64,000 nucleotides of DNA from Nitrososphaerota archaeon (GTDB lineage: Archaea; Thermoproteota; Nitrososphaeria_A; Caldarchaeales; Calditenuaceae), in contig WUQR01000139.1 in NCBI GenBank assembly GCA_009889515.1, positions 248,001 through 312,000 of the forward strand, in the 5' to 3' direction. Shown here piece after piece: positions 35,570 to 44,821 of the stretch; the first letter of the stretch is position 1; each line of letters begins with the position of its first letter. The notes below the pieces were generated by a model. The model was not told the DNA's origin and did no database searches. It was given only the letters and a program-made list of their open reading frames with translations. Position numbers and translations under genes: made by a program.

Positions 35570-36671
35570 CCTCCCCGGCGGCCTCAGGCTATCCGTGAGG
35601 GTTGAGAGGAGGCCTGAAGTAACCCCGCGCTACTCGATAATCGTCTCTCTCGGGATGCTGCTCTTCGCCTTCCTAGCCTCGGGGATCATCTTCCAGTTCC
35701 TAGGCTTCAGCGCGCTCCACATCTACAGGTCCTTCTTCACAACCCTCCTGAGCCCCATAATGCTCGAGGAGGTCTTCAGGAGGTCTGCCCCCATAATCTT
35801 GGCGGCCATAGGCCTATGCTACTCGTATAGGATGGGTTTCTGGAACATAGGAGCCGAGGGGCAGCTATACATGGGGATGATAGCCGCTACCGGTGTCATC
35901 GTCCTACACAGTGCCGGATATGGTCCCGGAGAGCAGCTCTTGCTGCCCGCGGTGGTCGCGGCCTCCATGATGGCTGGAGGCGCGTGGGGCCTAATCCCGG
36001 CAGTCCTAAAGGTCAGGTTCGGCGCCAACGAGATAATAACAACCCTAATGCTTAACTACACAGCCATTCTACTCGCGGACTTTCTAGTACATGGTGCTTG
36101 GAAGGACCCGGCCGGGTACGGATTTGCACAGACGGTCCAGTTCCCAGCAGCCGCCAAGATATCAATCCCAGGCGTCCCAGACGCGGTGGCATACCTAGCC
36201 ATAGCCTTGGCCGCGACAGTCCTAACGTTCTTGGTCTTCAAGTACACAGTCTTTGGGTTTGAGTCCAAAATTGTGGGCCTCAACATATATGCCTCGAGGT
36301 ATGCTGGGCTCAGCATAAGCTCCATCTTGGTTAGAGGTGTCCTCATCAGCGGGGCCTTGGCGGGCTTGGCAGGGCTTATCGTGGTCAGCGGCCTGATAGG
36401 TAGGCTTAGACCGGGAGCCTCCCCGGGCTACGGCTACCACGCAATAATCGCCTCCATGCTGGGCGGCCTCTACCCACCCGCGGTATTCTTCTCATCAATC
36501 CTCTTCGGAATGCTCGTGACTGGCGGCGACCTCCTCCAGGCAGGCCTCCAGATGCCCAAGTCGGGGGTGGAGATCATAATGGCTATGATCTTCTTGGCCA
36601 CTATTGTCGCGGAGTTTGTGAAGAGGCATCGCCTCACCATCGTGGTTGGGCGTGGTGAAGGGGTGGCATGA
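35544..36671 (+). CDS. BMP-type ABC importer permease
   Basis: A membrane protein (375 aa) of the BPD_transp_2 family, about 8-10 helices, with GFWNIGAEGQLYMG and FGANEIITTLMLNY, both hallmarks of nucleoside-importer permeases (NupP). The start may be GTG 35544 or GTG 35595; both lie close to the ATPase stop at 35569. The ATGA overlap at 36668-36671 couples it to the second permease. Confidence 0.9.
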   Translation: MWLPVLRRSLPGGLRLSVRVERRPEVTPRYSIIVSLGMLLFAFLASGIIFQFLGFSALHIYRSFFTTLLSPIMLEEVFRRSAPIILAAIGLCYSYRMGFWNIGAEGQLYMGMIAATGVIVLHSAGYGPGEQLLLPAVVAASMMAGGAWGLIPAVLKVRFGANEIITTLMLNYTAILLADFLVHGAWKDPAGYGFAQTVQFPAAAKISIPGVPDAVAYLAIALAATVLTFLVFKYTVFGFESKIVGLNIYASRYAGLSISSILVRGVLISGALAGLAGLIVVSGLIGRLRPGASPGYGYHAIIASMLGGLYPPAVFFSSILFGMLVTGGDLLQAGLQMPKSGVEIIMAMIFLATIVAEFVKRHRLTIVVGRGEGVA

Positions 36672-37654
36672 CCCTAGAGTCTCTATCCTTCATAGAGGCG
36701 ATATTGACTAGCGCCGTGTCAGCAGGTACAATCTATCTCATAGCGTCTGTGGGTGAGTGCGTAACTGAGAGGTCTGGGGTGATAAACCTTGGCCTCGAGG
36801 GCATAATGGCGATGGGAGCGATAACATCCTTCATCATCACACTCGCCTACGGCCACTTGGCGGCAATCCTAGCGGCAGCCCTGGTGGGAGCAGTCTTCGG
36901 ACTACTCCACGCCTTCCTCTCGGTCTCACTCAGGCTGAACCAGATAGTGGTGGGCCTGGCGATAACCTGGCTCGGACTAGGGCTGAGCGCCTTCATGGGT
37001 GCGCCTGAAGTGGCTAGGGAGCTGCTGAAGGCTCTGAACCCCTCTGTGCCCGAGTTTCTGGCGGAGCTTAAGCAAGCTCCCAGGCTGCCTGAGGTCAGGG
37101 TGGAATTCCTAGCAGGCATCCCGATTATTGGCAGGGCCCTCTTCTCACAGAACGCCCTCGTCTACGCCGGCCTCGCCTCAGCCGTCCTGCTCTGGTTCAT
37201 CCTCTTCAGGACCAAGTGGGGGTTGTCGCTGCGGAGCGTGGGTGAGAACCCGGCCCTAGCAGATACCGCCGGAGTAAACGTCTTCGCCATCAGATACCTC
37301 GCAGTGGTAATAGGCTCGGCGCTTGCTGGCGTGGCTGGCGCATACCTGTTCATAGGCTACCAGCCCTTCTGGGTCGAGAACCTGACACGGAGCCGCGGAT
37401 TCATAGCCCTCAGCCTCGTAATCCTCTCCTCATGGAGCCCCCTCAGAGCCATAGCCGCCTCCTTCCTCTTCGGCGGTGTCGAGAGCCTCCAGTTCCGCAT
37501 ACCGCTTCGTGGCTTCGGTGCTGAGACTCCTCAGCTCATAATGATGCTCCCCTACATCATAACAATTGTGACACTAGTACTGATCTCGCTGGCCAGCAAG
37601 GGGCGGATTCCGGCTCCAGCAGCCCTGGGAAAACCCTACTCTAGGGAGGAATAG
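36668..37654 (+). CDS. BMP-type ABC importer permease
   Basis: The second permease (328 aa; NupQ-like) with GVINLGLEGIMAMG, LRLNQIVVGLAITWLG and the cytoplasmic loop RSVGENPALADTAGV that contacts the ATPase. With the preceding genes it completes the importer. Its 3' end overlaps the convergent MFS gene by 14 bases. Confidence 0.9.
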   Translation: MTLESLSFIEAILTSAVSAGTIYLIASVGECVTERSGVINLGLEGIMAMGAITSFIITLAYGHLAAILAAALVGAVFGLLHAFLSVSLRLNQIVVGLAITWLGLGLSAFMGAPEVARELLKALNPSVPEFLAELKQAPRLPEVRVEFLAGIPIIGRALFSQNALVYAGLASAVLLWFILFRTKWGLSLRSVGENPALADTAGVNVFAIRYLAVVIGSALAGVAGAYLFIGYQPFWVENLTRSRGFIALSLVILSSWSPLRAIAASFLFGGVESLQFRIPLRGFGAETPQLIMMLPYIITIVTLVLISLASKGRIPAPAALGKPYSREE

Positions 37655-38813
37655 GGCTAACCCCTCTTCTTAGCCGCCACACGGCCGCCAGCGGCATCAG
37701 TGAGAGCAGGCCGATTACCGATAGGACCGTGTATCCAGTAGTGAAGCCGCCCACATCTATCATGTAACCTATCACGGGTGTCAGGAGTCCACCACCACCC
37801 AGTGCAACCCCGTATATCACACTGGTGGCCAGGCCCTTGTGCTCCGGCATAATCTCGTGCATAATCAGGATTAAGAGGGTGTGGAGTGATATGAAGCAGG
37901 CGCCTAGGACTGCAGAGGCGAGGACCATGCCGCTTGGGTCGAGGAGGGGGAGGGGCATGAGGAGGAGGGAGGCCACACCCAGCAAAAATATCGAGACTAC
38001 ATACCTGCCCTTAAGGTCGGATAAGTAGCTGGTCAAGGGAACACCAATTATCGCTCCAACGAAATGAACCGTCAGGAGTAGGCCGCCGAACCCCTGTCCA
38101 AGCCCCTTTGCAACTGCCAAGAATGAGATGAAACTGACGACACCATTAGCTGCTATCTGTGCGCCTATGCCCGTAAGCCCGACGAGCGCTGTGAGGATTA
38201 GAAGCTTGCCCCTCGCTAGTAACCTTGTCTCATGCCTACCGCCCTCTACGAATGCTCCATTAGGCCTAGTCCCCTCATACTCCCCAATCCTGATGGTGAA
38301 GTATAGGATGAGTAGTGCGGGTATAGCAAACACTGCCAAGCCGTAGAGACCCCACTCATCCGTGGCCCTCAGAGCGAGGAAGGGAGCCACGGCCGCGCCG
38401 ATCCTGCCAGCTATCATGAACACGGAGAAGAGGAGGCCTCGTCTAGCGGAGCTGTAGGAGGAGTAGGCCGAGGCTACTGGATGGAATATTGCTGAGCCTG
38501 TCCCAGCAACTGCGACGAATAGAAGCGAGGCTTCAAACCCCGCGGCCAACCCTACCGCACCTATACCGACGGCGCCGAGGACAAGTGAGAGGGGAAGCAT
38601 GAACCACCACCTATACTTGTCGAAGACGTATCCGAATATGGGCTGGAGGAGGGCGCTGGAGAAGAGGTAGGCCGCGGTGTAGAGTCCTGCAGACGCATAG
38701 GTGAGGCTGTAGATACTAGCCAGTAATGGGTAGAGCGGTGGGAGGACACTGCCGTACAGGTCGTTGACGAAGTGGCTCAGAGAGAGTATAGTGAGCTGCC
38801 TAGCCCTACTCAT
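37641..38813 (-). CDS. MFS transporter
   Basis: A 12-helix major facilitator protein (390 aa). It starts LTILSLSHFVNDLYGSVLPPLYPLL, with the segment FGYVFDKYRWWFMLPLS between helices 2 and 3, and LSDLKGRY between helices 8 and 9. The N-terminal SHFVNDLYG phrase is like fosmidomycin-resistance-type exporters (Fsr). The substrate is unknown. Confidence 0.85.
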   Translation of the reverse strand: MSRARQLTILSLSHFVNDLYGSVLPPLYPLLASIYSLTYASAGLYTAAYLFSSALLQPIFGYVFDKYRWWFMLPLSLVLGAVGIGAVGLAAGFEASLLFVAVAGTGSAIFHPVASAYSSYSSARRGLLFSVFMIAGRIGAAVAPFLALRATDEWGLYGLAVFAIPALLILYFTIRIGEYEGTRPNGAFVEGGRHETRLLARGKLLILTALVGLTGIGAQIAANGVVSFISFLAVAKGLGQGFGGLLLTVHFVGAIIGVPLTSYLSDLKGRYVVSIFLLGVASLLLMPLPLLDPSGMVLASAVLGACFISLHTLLILIMHEIMPEHKGLATSVIYGVALGGGGLLTPVIGYMIDVGGFTTGYTVLSVIGLLSLMPLAAVWRLRRGVSPIPP

Positions 38814-38887
38814 GTTAGTTAGCCGCTAGACAATAAAATTCACATTTAAACATTAGTCCACAGGGTGTCGCGAACCAGCTGGCATGT

Positions 38888-39241
38888 CTAGCTGCTCCTA
38901 AACGGGCCTCGAATCTTAGTAAAACTAGCTGCGGCGCGGGACCTATGAATCAAGAGAGCGAACATCCAGAGAGTGGATATCGACGCGGTTATAAGACCGC
39001 CGGTAAACAGCACCTCCTCGAGGAGAGGATATAGGCCAGCCGCCGGGTTCCAGCCTGTCAGGAATGGCGGCCGAGGAGCCAGCTCCCCATTTACGACATG
39101 GTCTGCCATAAGACCAACTGCTCCACCCCACATCAGTAGACTGAGGGGCCCAAGCCGCCTCCCCCAGCTCGGAGCAGCCCTTCCAACCATGCTCAACAGA
39201 ATTGCTACAACCAGAGGTGTGATGAAGCATGCCAAGGCCAC
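38888..39241 (-). CDS. Small membrane protein, unknown
   Basis: A 117-residue protein with about four hydrophobic stretches: the N-terminal ACFITPLVVAILLSM, then LSLLMWGGAVGLM, GLYPLLEEVLFTGGLI and ISTLWMFALLI. I know no family. The GTG start at 39241 has a TATA-like gtttaatac (about 39268-39277) about 30 bases upstream, which supports expression. Confidence 0.5.
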   Translation of the reverse strand: MALACFITPLVVAILLSMVGRAAPSWGRRLGPLSLLMWGGAVGLMADHVVNGELAPRPPFLTGWNPAAGLYPLLEEVLFTGGLITASISTLWMFALLIHRSRAAASFTKIRGPFRSS

Positions 39242-39442
39242 TCACCAAGCCCACATCCCCTAAGACGGTATTAAACTGGAAGACAATCATGCACACCTTT
39301 TCACGGCAATGCATGAACCGTGAATAGGGTATAATTCGATTAAATTCTCAGAATGCGAATCAATCCGGGTTATGACCAGCGTAGCCTCTCCTAGCCTTGA
39401 GTTGTGAACTCCTTATAGCCTCCCCGAGCGTGGTTGATATTC

Positions 39443-40156
39443 ATGCCGCGGAGGCCGGCCTCCCCTTTCAAGAGGTCCTACAGGCTCCGAATAGGCTACG
39501 AGGGCGAATACTATCTGATGAAGAAGTTCACTACCCTCAACAAGCCCGGCTACTATGCGGTGAGGACACCCGGGAGTGGGACAGGTAAGACATACAAGCC
39601 CGACCTACTAGTAGTCGAGGATGGGGAGCTCTACGCAATAGAGGTGAAGTCGACGAACAGGGCCTCTATATACGTCAGGCCCGACCAGCTTGAGAGGCTG
39701 CTCAGGTTCACAGAGCTCTTTAGGATCAGGTGCCCTCATTGCGGCGGTGAGTTCAACCCCAAGCCAGTCCTCGCAGTGAGGTTTCTGGGGAGGGGCTGGA
39801 TATTCCGCGAAGTAGGCGCTGAGGATACTGTCCATGTCTCGCTGGAAAGTGCCGAGGCATCTGGCCATGATAAAGCTATACGAGACCCGGCTGAAGTAGA
39901 TGGTTATGCTCCTAGAAGGGAGGCGGGCGCTCGTAGCGGGGGCGACGAGCGAGATAGGGCAGGAGACAGCGAGGGTCTTCGCAGAACACGGGGCGAGGCT
40001 CGCACTGGTGGCGAGGCGCGCAAGCCTGTTGAGGGGTCTGGCGTCAGAGATAAAGTCGCGGGGAGGAGAGGCGATACCTATCCCGGCAGACCTAACCAGG
40101 CCGGGCGAAGCGGCCAAGGTGGTGAAGGCCGCGGCCCAAAAACTAGGCGGGCTTGA
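39443..40156 (+). CDS. hjc: Holliday junction resolvase Hjc-like, reading into next gene
   Basis: The protein resolves four-way DNA junctions. The PD-(D/E)XK nuclease core is seen: a Glu in GYEGEYYLMKKF, then Asp in YKPDLLVV, and Glu-x-Lys in AIEVKSTN, followed by VRPDQLERLLRF. A CPHCGG pair after it is an unusual insertion. The normal length of Hjc is 130-145 aa, and here the recognisable part ends near residue 138. The frame runs on with an Arg/Gly-rich tail that overlaps the SDR gene by about 250 bases. In the +1 frame near 39830 the stop TAG at 39896-39898, next to the SDR start, would give a normal C-terminus, so a 1-base indel is possible. Confidence 0.78.
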   Translation: MPRRPASPFKRSYRLRIGYEGEYYLMKKFTTLNKPGYYAVRTPGSGTGKTYKPDLLVVEDGELYAIEVKSTNRASIYVRPDQLERLLRFTELFRIRCPHCGGEFNPKPVLAVRFLGRGWIFREVGAEDTVHVSLESAEASGHDKAIRDPAEVDGYAPRREAGARSGGDERDRAGDSEGLRRTRGEARTGGEARKPVEGSGVRDKVAGRRGDTYPGRPNQAGRSGQGGEGRGPKTRRA

Positions 40157-40667
40157 CATAATAGTCAGCTACGTAGGAGCCAGACTCAAACCATCAACAT
40201 GGTATAAAAGCATAGACAAGCTAGACATCAACACCATAAGAGACATAATGGCCGCAGACTTCTACACAGCCCTAAGCCTAGCCCAGGCAGCCATACCGAT
40301 AATGAGTAGGCGAGGAGGAGTAATGATCTTCACATCCTCCACACCAGCCCTCACATGGTACAGGTATGGAGCCGCCTACTCTCTAGCCAAGCTCACACTG
40401 ATCGGGCTTATGAAGTTGATAGCTGCGGAATACGACAGGCTCAGAATACGGACATACGCCCTAGCGCTTGGAAACATCAGAACCAGCGCGACCTATAGAC
40501 GCCTCAAACCCGCAGAGAGGAGGAGGCTCGCCCAAGAGTCTCCGATGAAGAGGTGGGGGGAGCCGCGGGAAGTCGCTACCGTGGCCCTCGCACTGGCCTC
40601 AGACCTATTCAGCTACGTGAACGGGCAGGTGATAGTGGTGGACGGCGGAACCGTAATGCTCAGCTAA
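39906..40667 (+). CDS. Short-chain dehydrogenase/reductase
   Basis: A classical SDR of about 253 aa. The cofactor motif is [13 protein letters not shown] (a variant of TGxxxGIG), the catalytic residues are Ser in TSSTPAL, and Tyr-Lys in YSLAK. The end [13 protein letters not shown] matches the usual C-terminus of FabG-like enzymes. Start may be ATG 39900 or 39906. It overlaps the open frame of the resolvase and the convergent peroxiredoxin gene (8 bases). Confidence 0.88.
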   Translation: MLLEGRRALVAGATSEIGQETARVFAEHGARLALVARRASLLRGLASEIKSRGGEAIPIPADLTRPGEAAKVVKAAAQKLGGLDIIVSYVGARLKPSTWYKSIDKLDINTIRDIMAADFYTALSLAQAAIPIMSRRGGVMIFTSSTPALTWYRYGAAYSLAKLTLIGLMKLIAAEYDRLRIRTYALALGNIRTSATYRRLKPAERRRLAQESPMKRWGEPREVATVALALASDLFSYVNGQVIVVDGGTVMLS

Positions 40668-41133
40668 TCTTCTCGAGAGCCGCCGCTACCTCCCTGTAGT
40701 CCGGCTCCTTACCAGCGTCCTCAGAAATCCAAGCATACCTCACGACACCATCCCTATCGATTATGAAGACTGATCTCTTAGCCACCGAGTATCCCTTCAA
40801 CCCGAGGAAATCCTCATAGAGCCCTGCATATTTCTTGGCAACTTCCCTCGAATAGTCCGAGAGCAGCGTGAAGCCGAGCTTGTTATGCTCAGCAAAGGCC
40901 TTCAGCGTGACGGGGTCGTTAACACTTATTCCGATGACCTCTGCGTTCAGCTTTGAGAACTGGGAGAGGCTGTCCCGGAAGGTGCACATCTCCTTCGTGC
41001 ATACAGAGGTGAAGGCGCCTGGGAAGAAGACCAATACAACCTTTTTGCCGCGATAGTCGGATAGCCTCCTCAGATTCCTGTCTTGGTCGGGCAGCGAGAA
41101 ATCCGGAGCCTTGTCCCCAACTTTGACAGGCAT
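40660..41133 (-). CDS. Peroxiredoxin (AhpC/TSA family, Bcp/AhpE-like)
   Basis: A thiol peroxidase that removes peroxides. The start at ATG 41133 gives 157 aa. The peroxidatic Cys is in PGAFTSVC (C45), and a second Cys lies five residues later (C50), as in atypical 2-Cys enzymes. The remainder ([28 protein letters not shown]) is typical. A purine-rich stretch (ggagggg) precedes the start. Confidence 0.9.
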   Translation of the reverse strand: MPVKVGDKAPDFSLPDQDRNLRRLSDYRGKKVVLVFFPGAFTSVCTKEMCTFRDSLSQFSKLNAEVIGISVNDPVTLKAFAEHNKLGFTLLSDYSREVAKKYAGLYEDFLGLKGYSVAKRSVFIIDRDGVVRYAWISEDAGKEPDYREVAAALEKIS

Positions 41134-41269
41134 ACCGCCCCCCCTCCTCTGCGACGCATAATTTCTATTTTTCCACACTACTCGCCTGCTACAAAAGAGG
41201 CGCGGGGGCGCCGGGATAGCCTGTGCCTACGGTATATATGTGAGTACCTATCTTTAGAGCCGAAGCACC

Positions 41270-41566
41270 TTGAATACGAGAATACACATAATCAATGGTG
41301 CGCTACTGGCCATGTCGCTGCTACCGGCTGTCTTCGCTGTTGAGGCTACGTCCGACATCTTCAGCAAGGTCTTCGCCGCCGCCATAGCCTTCAGCGCAGC
41401 AGTCCTCGCATCCGGCTTCGCCATATCCCGAGCAGGATCGGCCGGGCTCGCAGCATCAGCCGAGAGGCCCGAAGTCAGGACGGTGGCAATAATCATCGCC
41501 GCTTTCGGAGAGGCCCTAGCCATCTACGGAATAGCCATCGCATTCTTCATACTCGGAGCCTCCTAA
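41270..41566 (+). CDS. atpK: A-type ATP synthase subunit K (proteolipid)
   Basis: A 98-residue protein with an N-terminal hydrophobic stretch and two core helices. The second core helix carries the ion-binding Glu in AAFGEALAIYGIAIAFF; the loop between has SRAGSAGLAASAERPE, typical of the c/K ring subunit. No other ATPase subunit is near, so the gene is separate from the main operon. TTG start; a TATA box (tatatat, about 41232-41238) lies about 35 bases upstream. Confidence 0.85.
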   Translation: MNTRIHIINGALLAMSLLPAVFAVEATSDIFSKVFAAAIAFSAAVLASGFAISRAGSAGLAASAERPEVRTVAIIIAAFGEALAIYGIAIAFFILGAS

Positions 41567-41785
41567 ATCCTACCCTACCATCCCGACAGTATAATCGATA
41601 CACAATTTTTCGAGGCATCTAAAAACCAATAACAACCAAAAATAGAGGGCTCTATCCAACACCCCAAAACGCTATGATGTCTGGAGTGTAGTCTTGAGCA
41701 ATTAAATAAACATGAATATGTCTAAATTTTAATTTGTAAAACAGAGGTAAAATGTTAATGTGTATTAGCATCACTCTCGCTGTAT
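41567..41785. other. Intergenic region before the bd oxidase genes
   Basis: AT-rich sequence of about 220 bases with no gene seen. The tracts near 41745-41758 (aaaatgttaatg) could be the promoter of the oxidase genes. I see no clear operator repeat. Confidence 0.4.
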
Positions 41786-43360
41786 GTGGCAGCCTATGAT
41801 AACGTTTCTGCTCTGATGCCCGTAAGCATCCTAGGAATCTATCTACACGCGGTCTTCGTATCCGTGACGCTGGGTTTTCCCTTCGTCATTTCAGCGTTTC
41901 TATACAAATGGGCTAGGACTAAGGATAATGACTACTATGTGGCTGCGCGGATTGCGACAGGTGTTTTAGCCGTCAACTTCGCCCTCGGGGCCATAACAGG
42001 CACACTGGTTGAGTTTGGGCTTGTTCAGGCATGGCCTGGCTCCATCTATGCAATATCAACCGTAGCCTTTACACCCCTAGTACTAGAGTTGGCTGCCTTC
42101 ATCGGAGAAATCGTTTTCCTCATAGCCTTTATCGTGACCCTGAGATGGGTGAGGATGTGGGTCAGCATCGGCTTAATGGCTGGGTATTTCGTCTTTGCAG
42201 CCTTTTCCGGGATGCTGATAACAATGGTTAACAGCTGGCTGAACGTACCGTGGGGGACTGGTCCGCTGGCCTCCGTCCTCTACCCCTTCCTCCCTGAATA
42301 CGGTCCAGCCGCATTCCAAATACCCGTTCTTGTAACTGTCAAGCTAGCCCTAGTTGATAGCCTCCTCACAGTTGGCACAGCGTCACAGATACTGCAGAAC
42401 CCTGAGATAGCCAAGGCAGTCGGCCTATCGCTAAGCGACCCATATATCGCCCTCTCGTCCCCATATGCTCTAGCGAGCGTGCTCCACAACGTAACAGCAG
42501 CCGTCATCATTGGCATAGCACTAGCAGCCGCCGCATTTTCGTACAAACACTTCAGGACAGGGGACCAGAAATACGTAAAACTCCTCAAGTCTTTCCTACC
42601 CATTCTGCTAGTACTACTCATTATACAGCCGATCGTCTTCGGTGACAACATGGGGAAAGCCGTCGCAGCCTTCATGCCCACTAAGTTTGCCATGATGGAG
42701 GGAGCCGAAACAACCATCCAAAACCCCTTACTAGCCTTCCTCGCCTATGGAGACCCGTCTAGACCGATTCAAGGATTTGATGAGCTCCGGCGAGCATGCG
42801 GAAAGCACGGGGACGAGACTATTGCGGATATAGCCTACGAAGTTGTTCCAGATTATAGACCAGGCCCCTCCGGAAGCATCAGGCTCTCAGACCTCTGCCT
42901 CCAAGACCTCTCCAAGGCTGAGAAACGGCTACCTACAATACACGCGGCGTACTACACAAAAATAGCCGCAGGCGTCATAGCTCTCGTCTCGGTTGTGGCA
43001 CTATCTGGCTCCGTCCACAACTTGGGGCTTATTTCTAGTGTTGTACGAATTATAGAGAAGCGCTTGGGTGGGAAGAACCTGTTATTCCTTTTAGCCCTGC
43101 TGACTCTGCTGGGTTCTATTCTAGCCTCGGCCCTTGGGTGGTATGTTCGCGAGGTTGGCAGAAAGCCGTGGACGGTCTACGGGCTCCTATATCCTGAAGA
43201 GCTTGTAACGCCGGTATCTTTTTCCACCCCTGTTATCATTGCTTTTACGCTTCTTTTCGCAGCCATGGCCTTGGGTGGCCTCTATGGGATGTACCTCGTC
43301 GCAGTTAAGCCGCTCGAATTTGTTAAACTACTGAGAAGAGGGGCGGGTGTTGAGGAGTGA
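41786..43360 (+). CDS. cydA: Cytochrome bd-type oxidase subunit I
   Basis: The heme-bearing subunit of a quinol oxidase. H21 in GIYLHAVFVSVTLG matches the N-terminal heme-ligand His. E101 and E108 (VLELAAFIGEIVF) match the conserved acidic pair of helix 3. The late motif GWYVREVGRKPWTVYG corresponds to GWxxxExGRQPW. Length is 524 aa. The following gene is not CydB but a second CydA-like protein, overlapping by 4 bases, so the pair resembles the CydA-A' enzymes known from some archaea. Confidence 0.88.
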   Translation: MAAYDNVSALMPVSILGIYLHAVFVSVTLGFPFVISAFLYKWARTKDNDYYVAARIATGVLAVNFALGAITGTLVEFGLVQAWPGSIYAISTVAFTPLVLELAAFIGEIVFLIAFIVTLRWVRMWVSIGLMAGYFVFAAFSGMLITMVNSWLNVPWGTGPLASVLYPFLPEYGPAAFQIPVLVTVKLALVDSLLTVGTASQILQNPEIAKAVGLSLSDPYIALSSPYALASVLHNVTAAVIIGIALAAAAFSYKHFRTGDQKYVKLLKSFLPILLVLLIIQPIVFGDNMGKAVAAFMPTKFAMMEGAETTIQNPLLAFLAYGDPSRPIQGFDELRRACGKHGDETIADIAYEVVPDYRPGPSGSIRLSDLCLQDLSKAEKRLPTIHAAYYTKIAAGVIALVSVVALSGSVHNLGLISSVVRIIEKRLGGKNLLFLLALLTLLGSILASALGWYVREVGRKPWTVYGLLYPEELVTPVSFSTPVIIAFTLLFAAMALGGLYGMYLVAVKPLEFVKLLRRGAGVEE

Positions 43361-44490
43361 ACACGTCAGAGCTTTTCAGCTTTAATCTCCTAGGATTGGC
43401 TACACTCGTTCACATAGCCTTCGTCAACATTACAATAGGCACGGGCTGGATATCTGCGATGGCCCGTTATCTGGCGTGGCGTCGAAGTGACCCCTCACTC
43501 GAAATCATGGCGAGACGTGTATTCAAAATCCTTATCGTGCATGAACTTTTCAGCGGTGTATGGGGGACAATCATTACCGTCATCCTTGCAGGGCTATTCC
43601 CAACCCTCCTAGCCATCGCCACAGACACTCTCTTCTACCCAATCCTCATCGCACTCTCTGCGATAATAATCCGGATACCTAGCATAGCCCTGTTCTGGTA
43701 TACATGGGGCAAAGTCAAGCCCAGTATTCACGTAGTTATTGGGTTCATAATGGCGGTTTCAGGCTTCGCGGTTCCCATGGGCTTCAGATACATCTTCGCC
43801 GAAATAACATCTCCGTATGGAATCGCTGCGGCGCTAGAGGGTTCACGAGACTTGGCGCGGCTCCAAGTTTTCCTCAACCCGATCTACCCGCCCCTAATAC
43901 TCCACACGGTGGCTGGGGCCATGTCTGTTGGAGGATTCATAACTGCATCGTTCTTCGCTATCAGGGGTAACACCTCGCCGAAATTCCTGTGGATTGGCCT
44001 TTGGCACGGAGTTCTATTCCTCGCACTACAGCCTATCCTCGGACTCTGGTACCTATTATCCCTCAGCGAGAAAGCCCCCTTACTCTACAATAACATCCTC
44101 GGAGGGGTGCAAGCTACATATAACCTTCTACCAATGTTCACCGGTAAACTGGTGGTCATAGCGTCACTAGCAGCATTGTCTCTTGTCATCTGGAGGAGAG
44201 TCAAGCGGGGACTTGGTGAGGTCACACGACTCGCCCTCGGCCTCGGACCACTAGCAATTCTGGTGGTGATACTCGGCGAATACATCAACGACGCCGGACG
44301 ATTTCCCTACCTCGTATTGCTCGGAGATAAAGGATTACCTCCACTCGTCTTCTCAAACCTCTACATAGAGATACCATACATGCTAGTCATCGCAGTCCTA
44401 GGAGTCCTGATAATATTCATCGTAGGCTTCATGACAACGGCCTACTATGCATTGAACAAGCGTTTCCTAGCTGACCTGCCGGAAATCTAA
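43357..44490 (+). CDS. CydA-like second subunit (CydA'-type)
   Basis: A membrane protein of 377 aa whose N-terminus (LGLATLVHIAFVNITIGTGWIS) matches the heme-ligand helix of CydA, and whose central HTVAGAMSVGGFITASFF also resembles CydA. It lacks the GRxPW motif and the acidic pair of helix 3. It takes the place of CydB in this operon. In the CydA-A' family the second subunit came from duplication of CydA; I infer this relation from motifs and order. Confidence 0.7.
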   Translation: MNTSELFSFNLLGLATLVHIAFVNITIGTGWISAMARYLAWRRSDPSLEIMARRVFKILIVHELFSGVWGTIITVILAGLFPTLLAIATDTLFYPILIALSAIIIRIPSIALFWYTWGKVKPSIHVVIGFIMAVSGFAVPMGFRYIFAEITSPYGIAAALEGSRDLARLQVFLNPIYPPLILHTVAGAMSVGGFITASFFAIRGNTSPKFLWIGLWHGVLFLALQPILGLWYLLSLSEKAPLLYNNILGGVQATYNLLPMFTGKLVVIASLAALSLVIWRRVKRGLGEVTRLALGLGPLAILVVILGEYINDAGRFPYLVLLGDKGLPPLVFSNLYIEIPYMLVIAVLGVLIIFIVGFMTTAYYALNKRFLADLPEI

Positions 44491-44599
44491 CGAACCCTCC
44501 ACTGGCAAAGAGATACACGGCCAACCTGCAAACCCAAATAAACACCACTCACCATGGGACACCCCATCTAGTCGAATTAACAATTCACTAGCAAGGCAG

Positions 44600-44684
44600 T
44601 GCGGGGGGTGGGATTTGAACCCACGAACCCCTACGGGACAGGGGCCTCAGCCCTGCGCCTTTGACCAGACTTGGCGACCCCCGC
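44600..44684 (-). tRNA. tRNA-Leu (GAG)
   Basis: On the minus strand the acceptor gcggggg pairs with cccccgc, with A73. The anticodon stem caggg/ccctg encloses ctgaggc, giving GAG. A long variable arm (about tcccgtagggg) is present, as expected for class II tRNA-Leu. The T arm encloses ttcaaat. Confidence 0.95.
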
Positions 44685-44821
44685 CTCTCCAAGCTCTATT
44701 TTTGAGGGGGATAAATATTACGATATCCCCTCCAAAGGGCGTGTTTAGACGGCTCCTTCAGTGTCTTGTAGTCTGGGGAAGTCTTTTTTAGTTGGGGTGG
44801 GGTGATTTAGTTGGTGTATCG

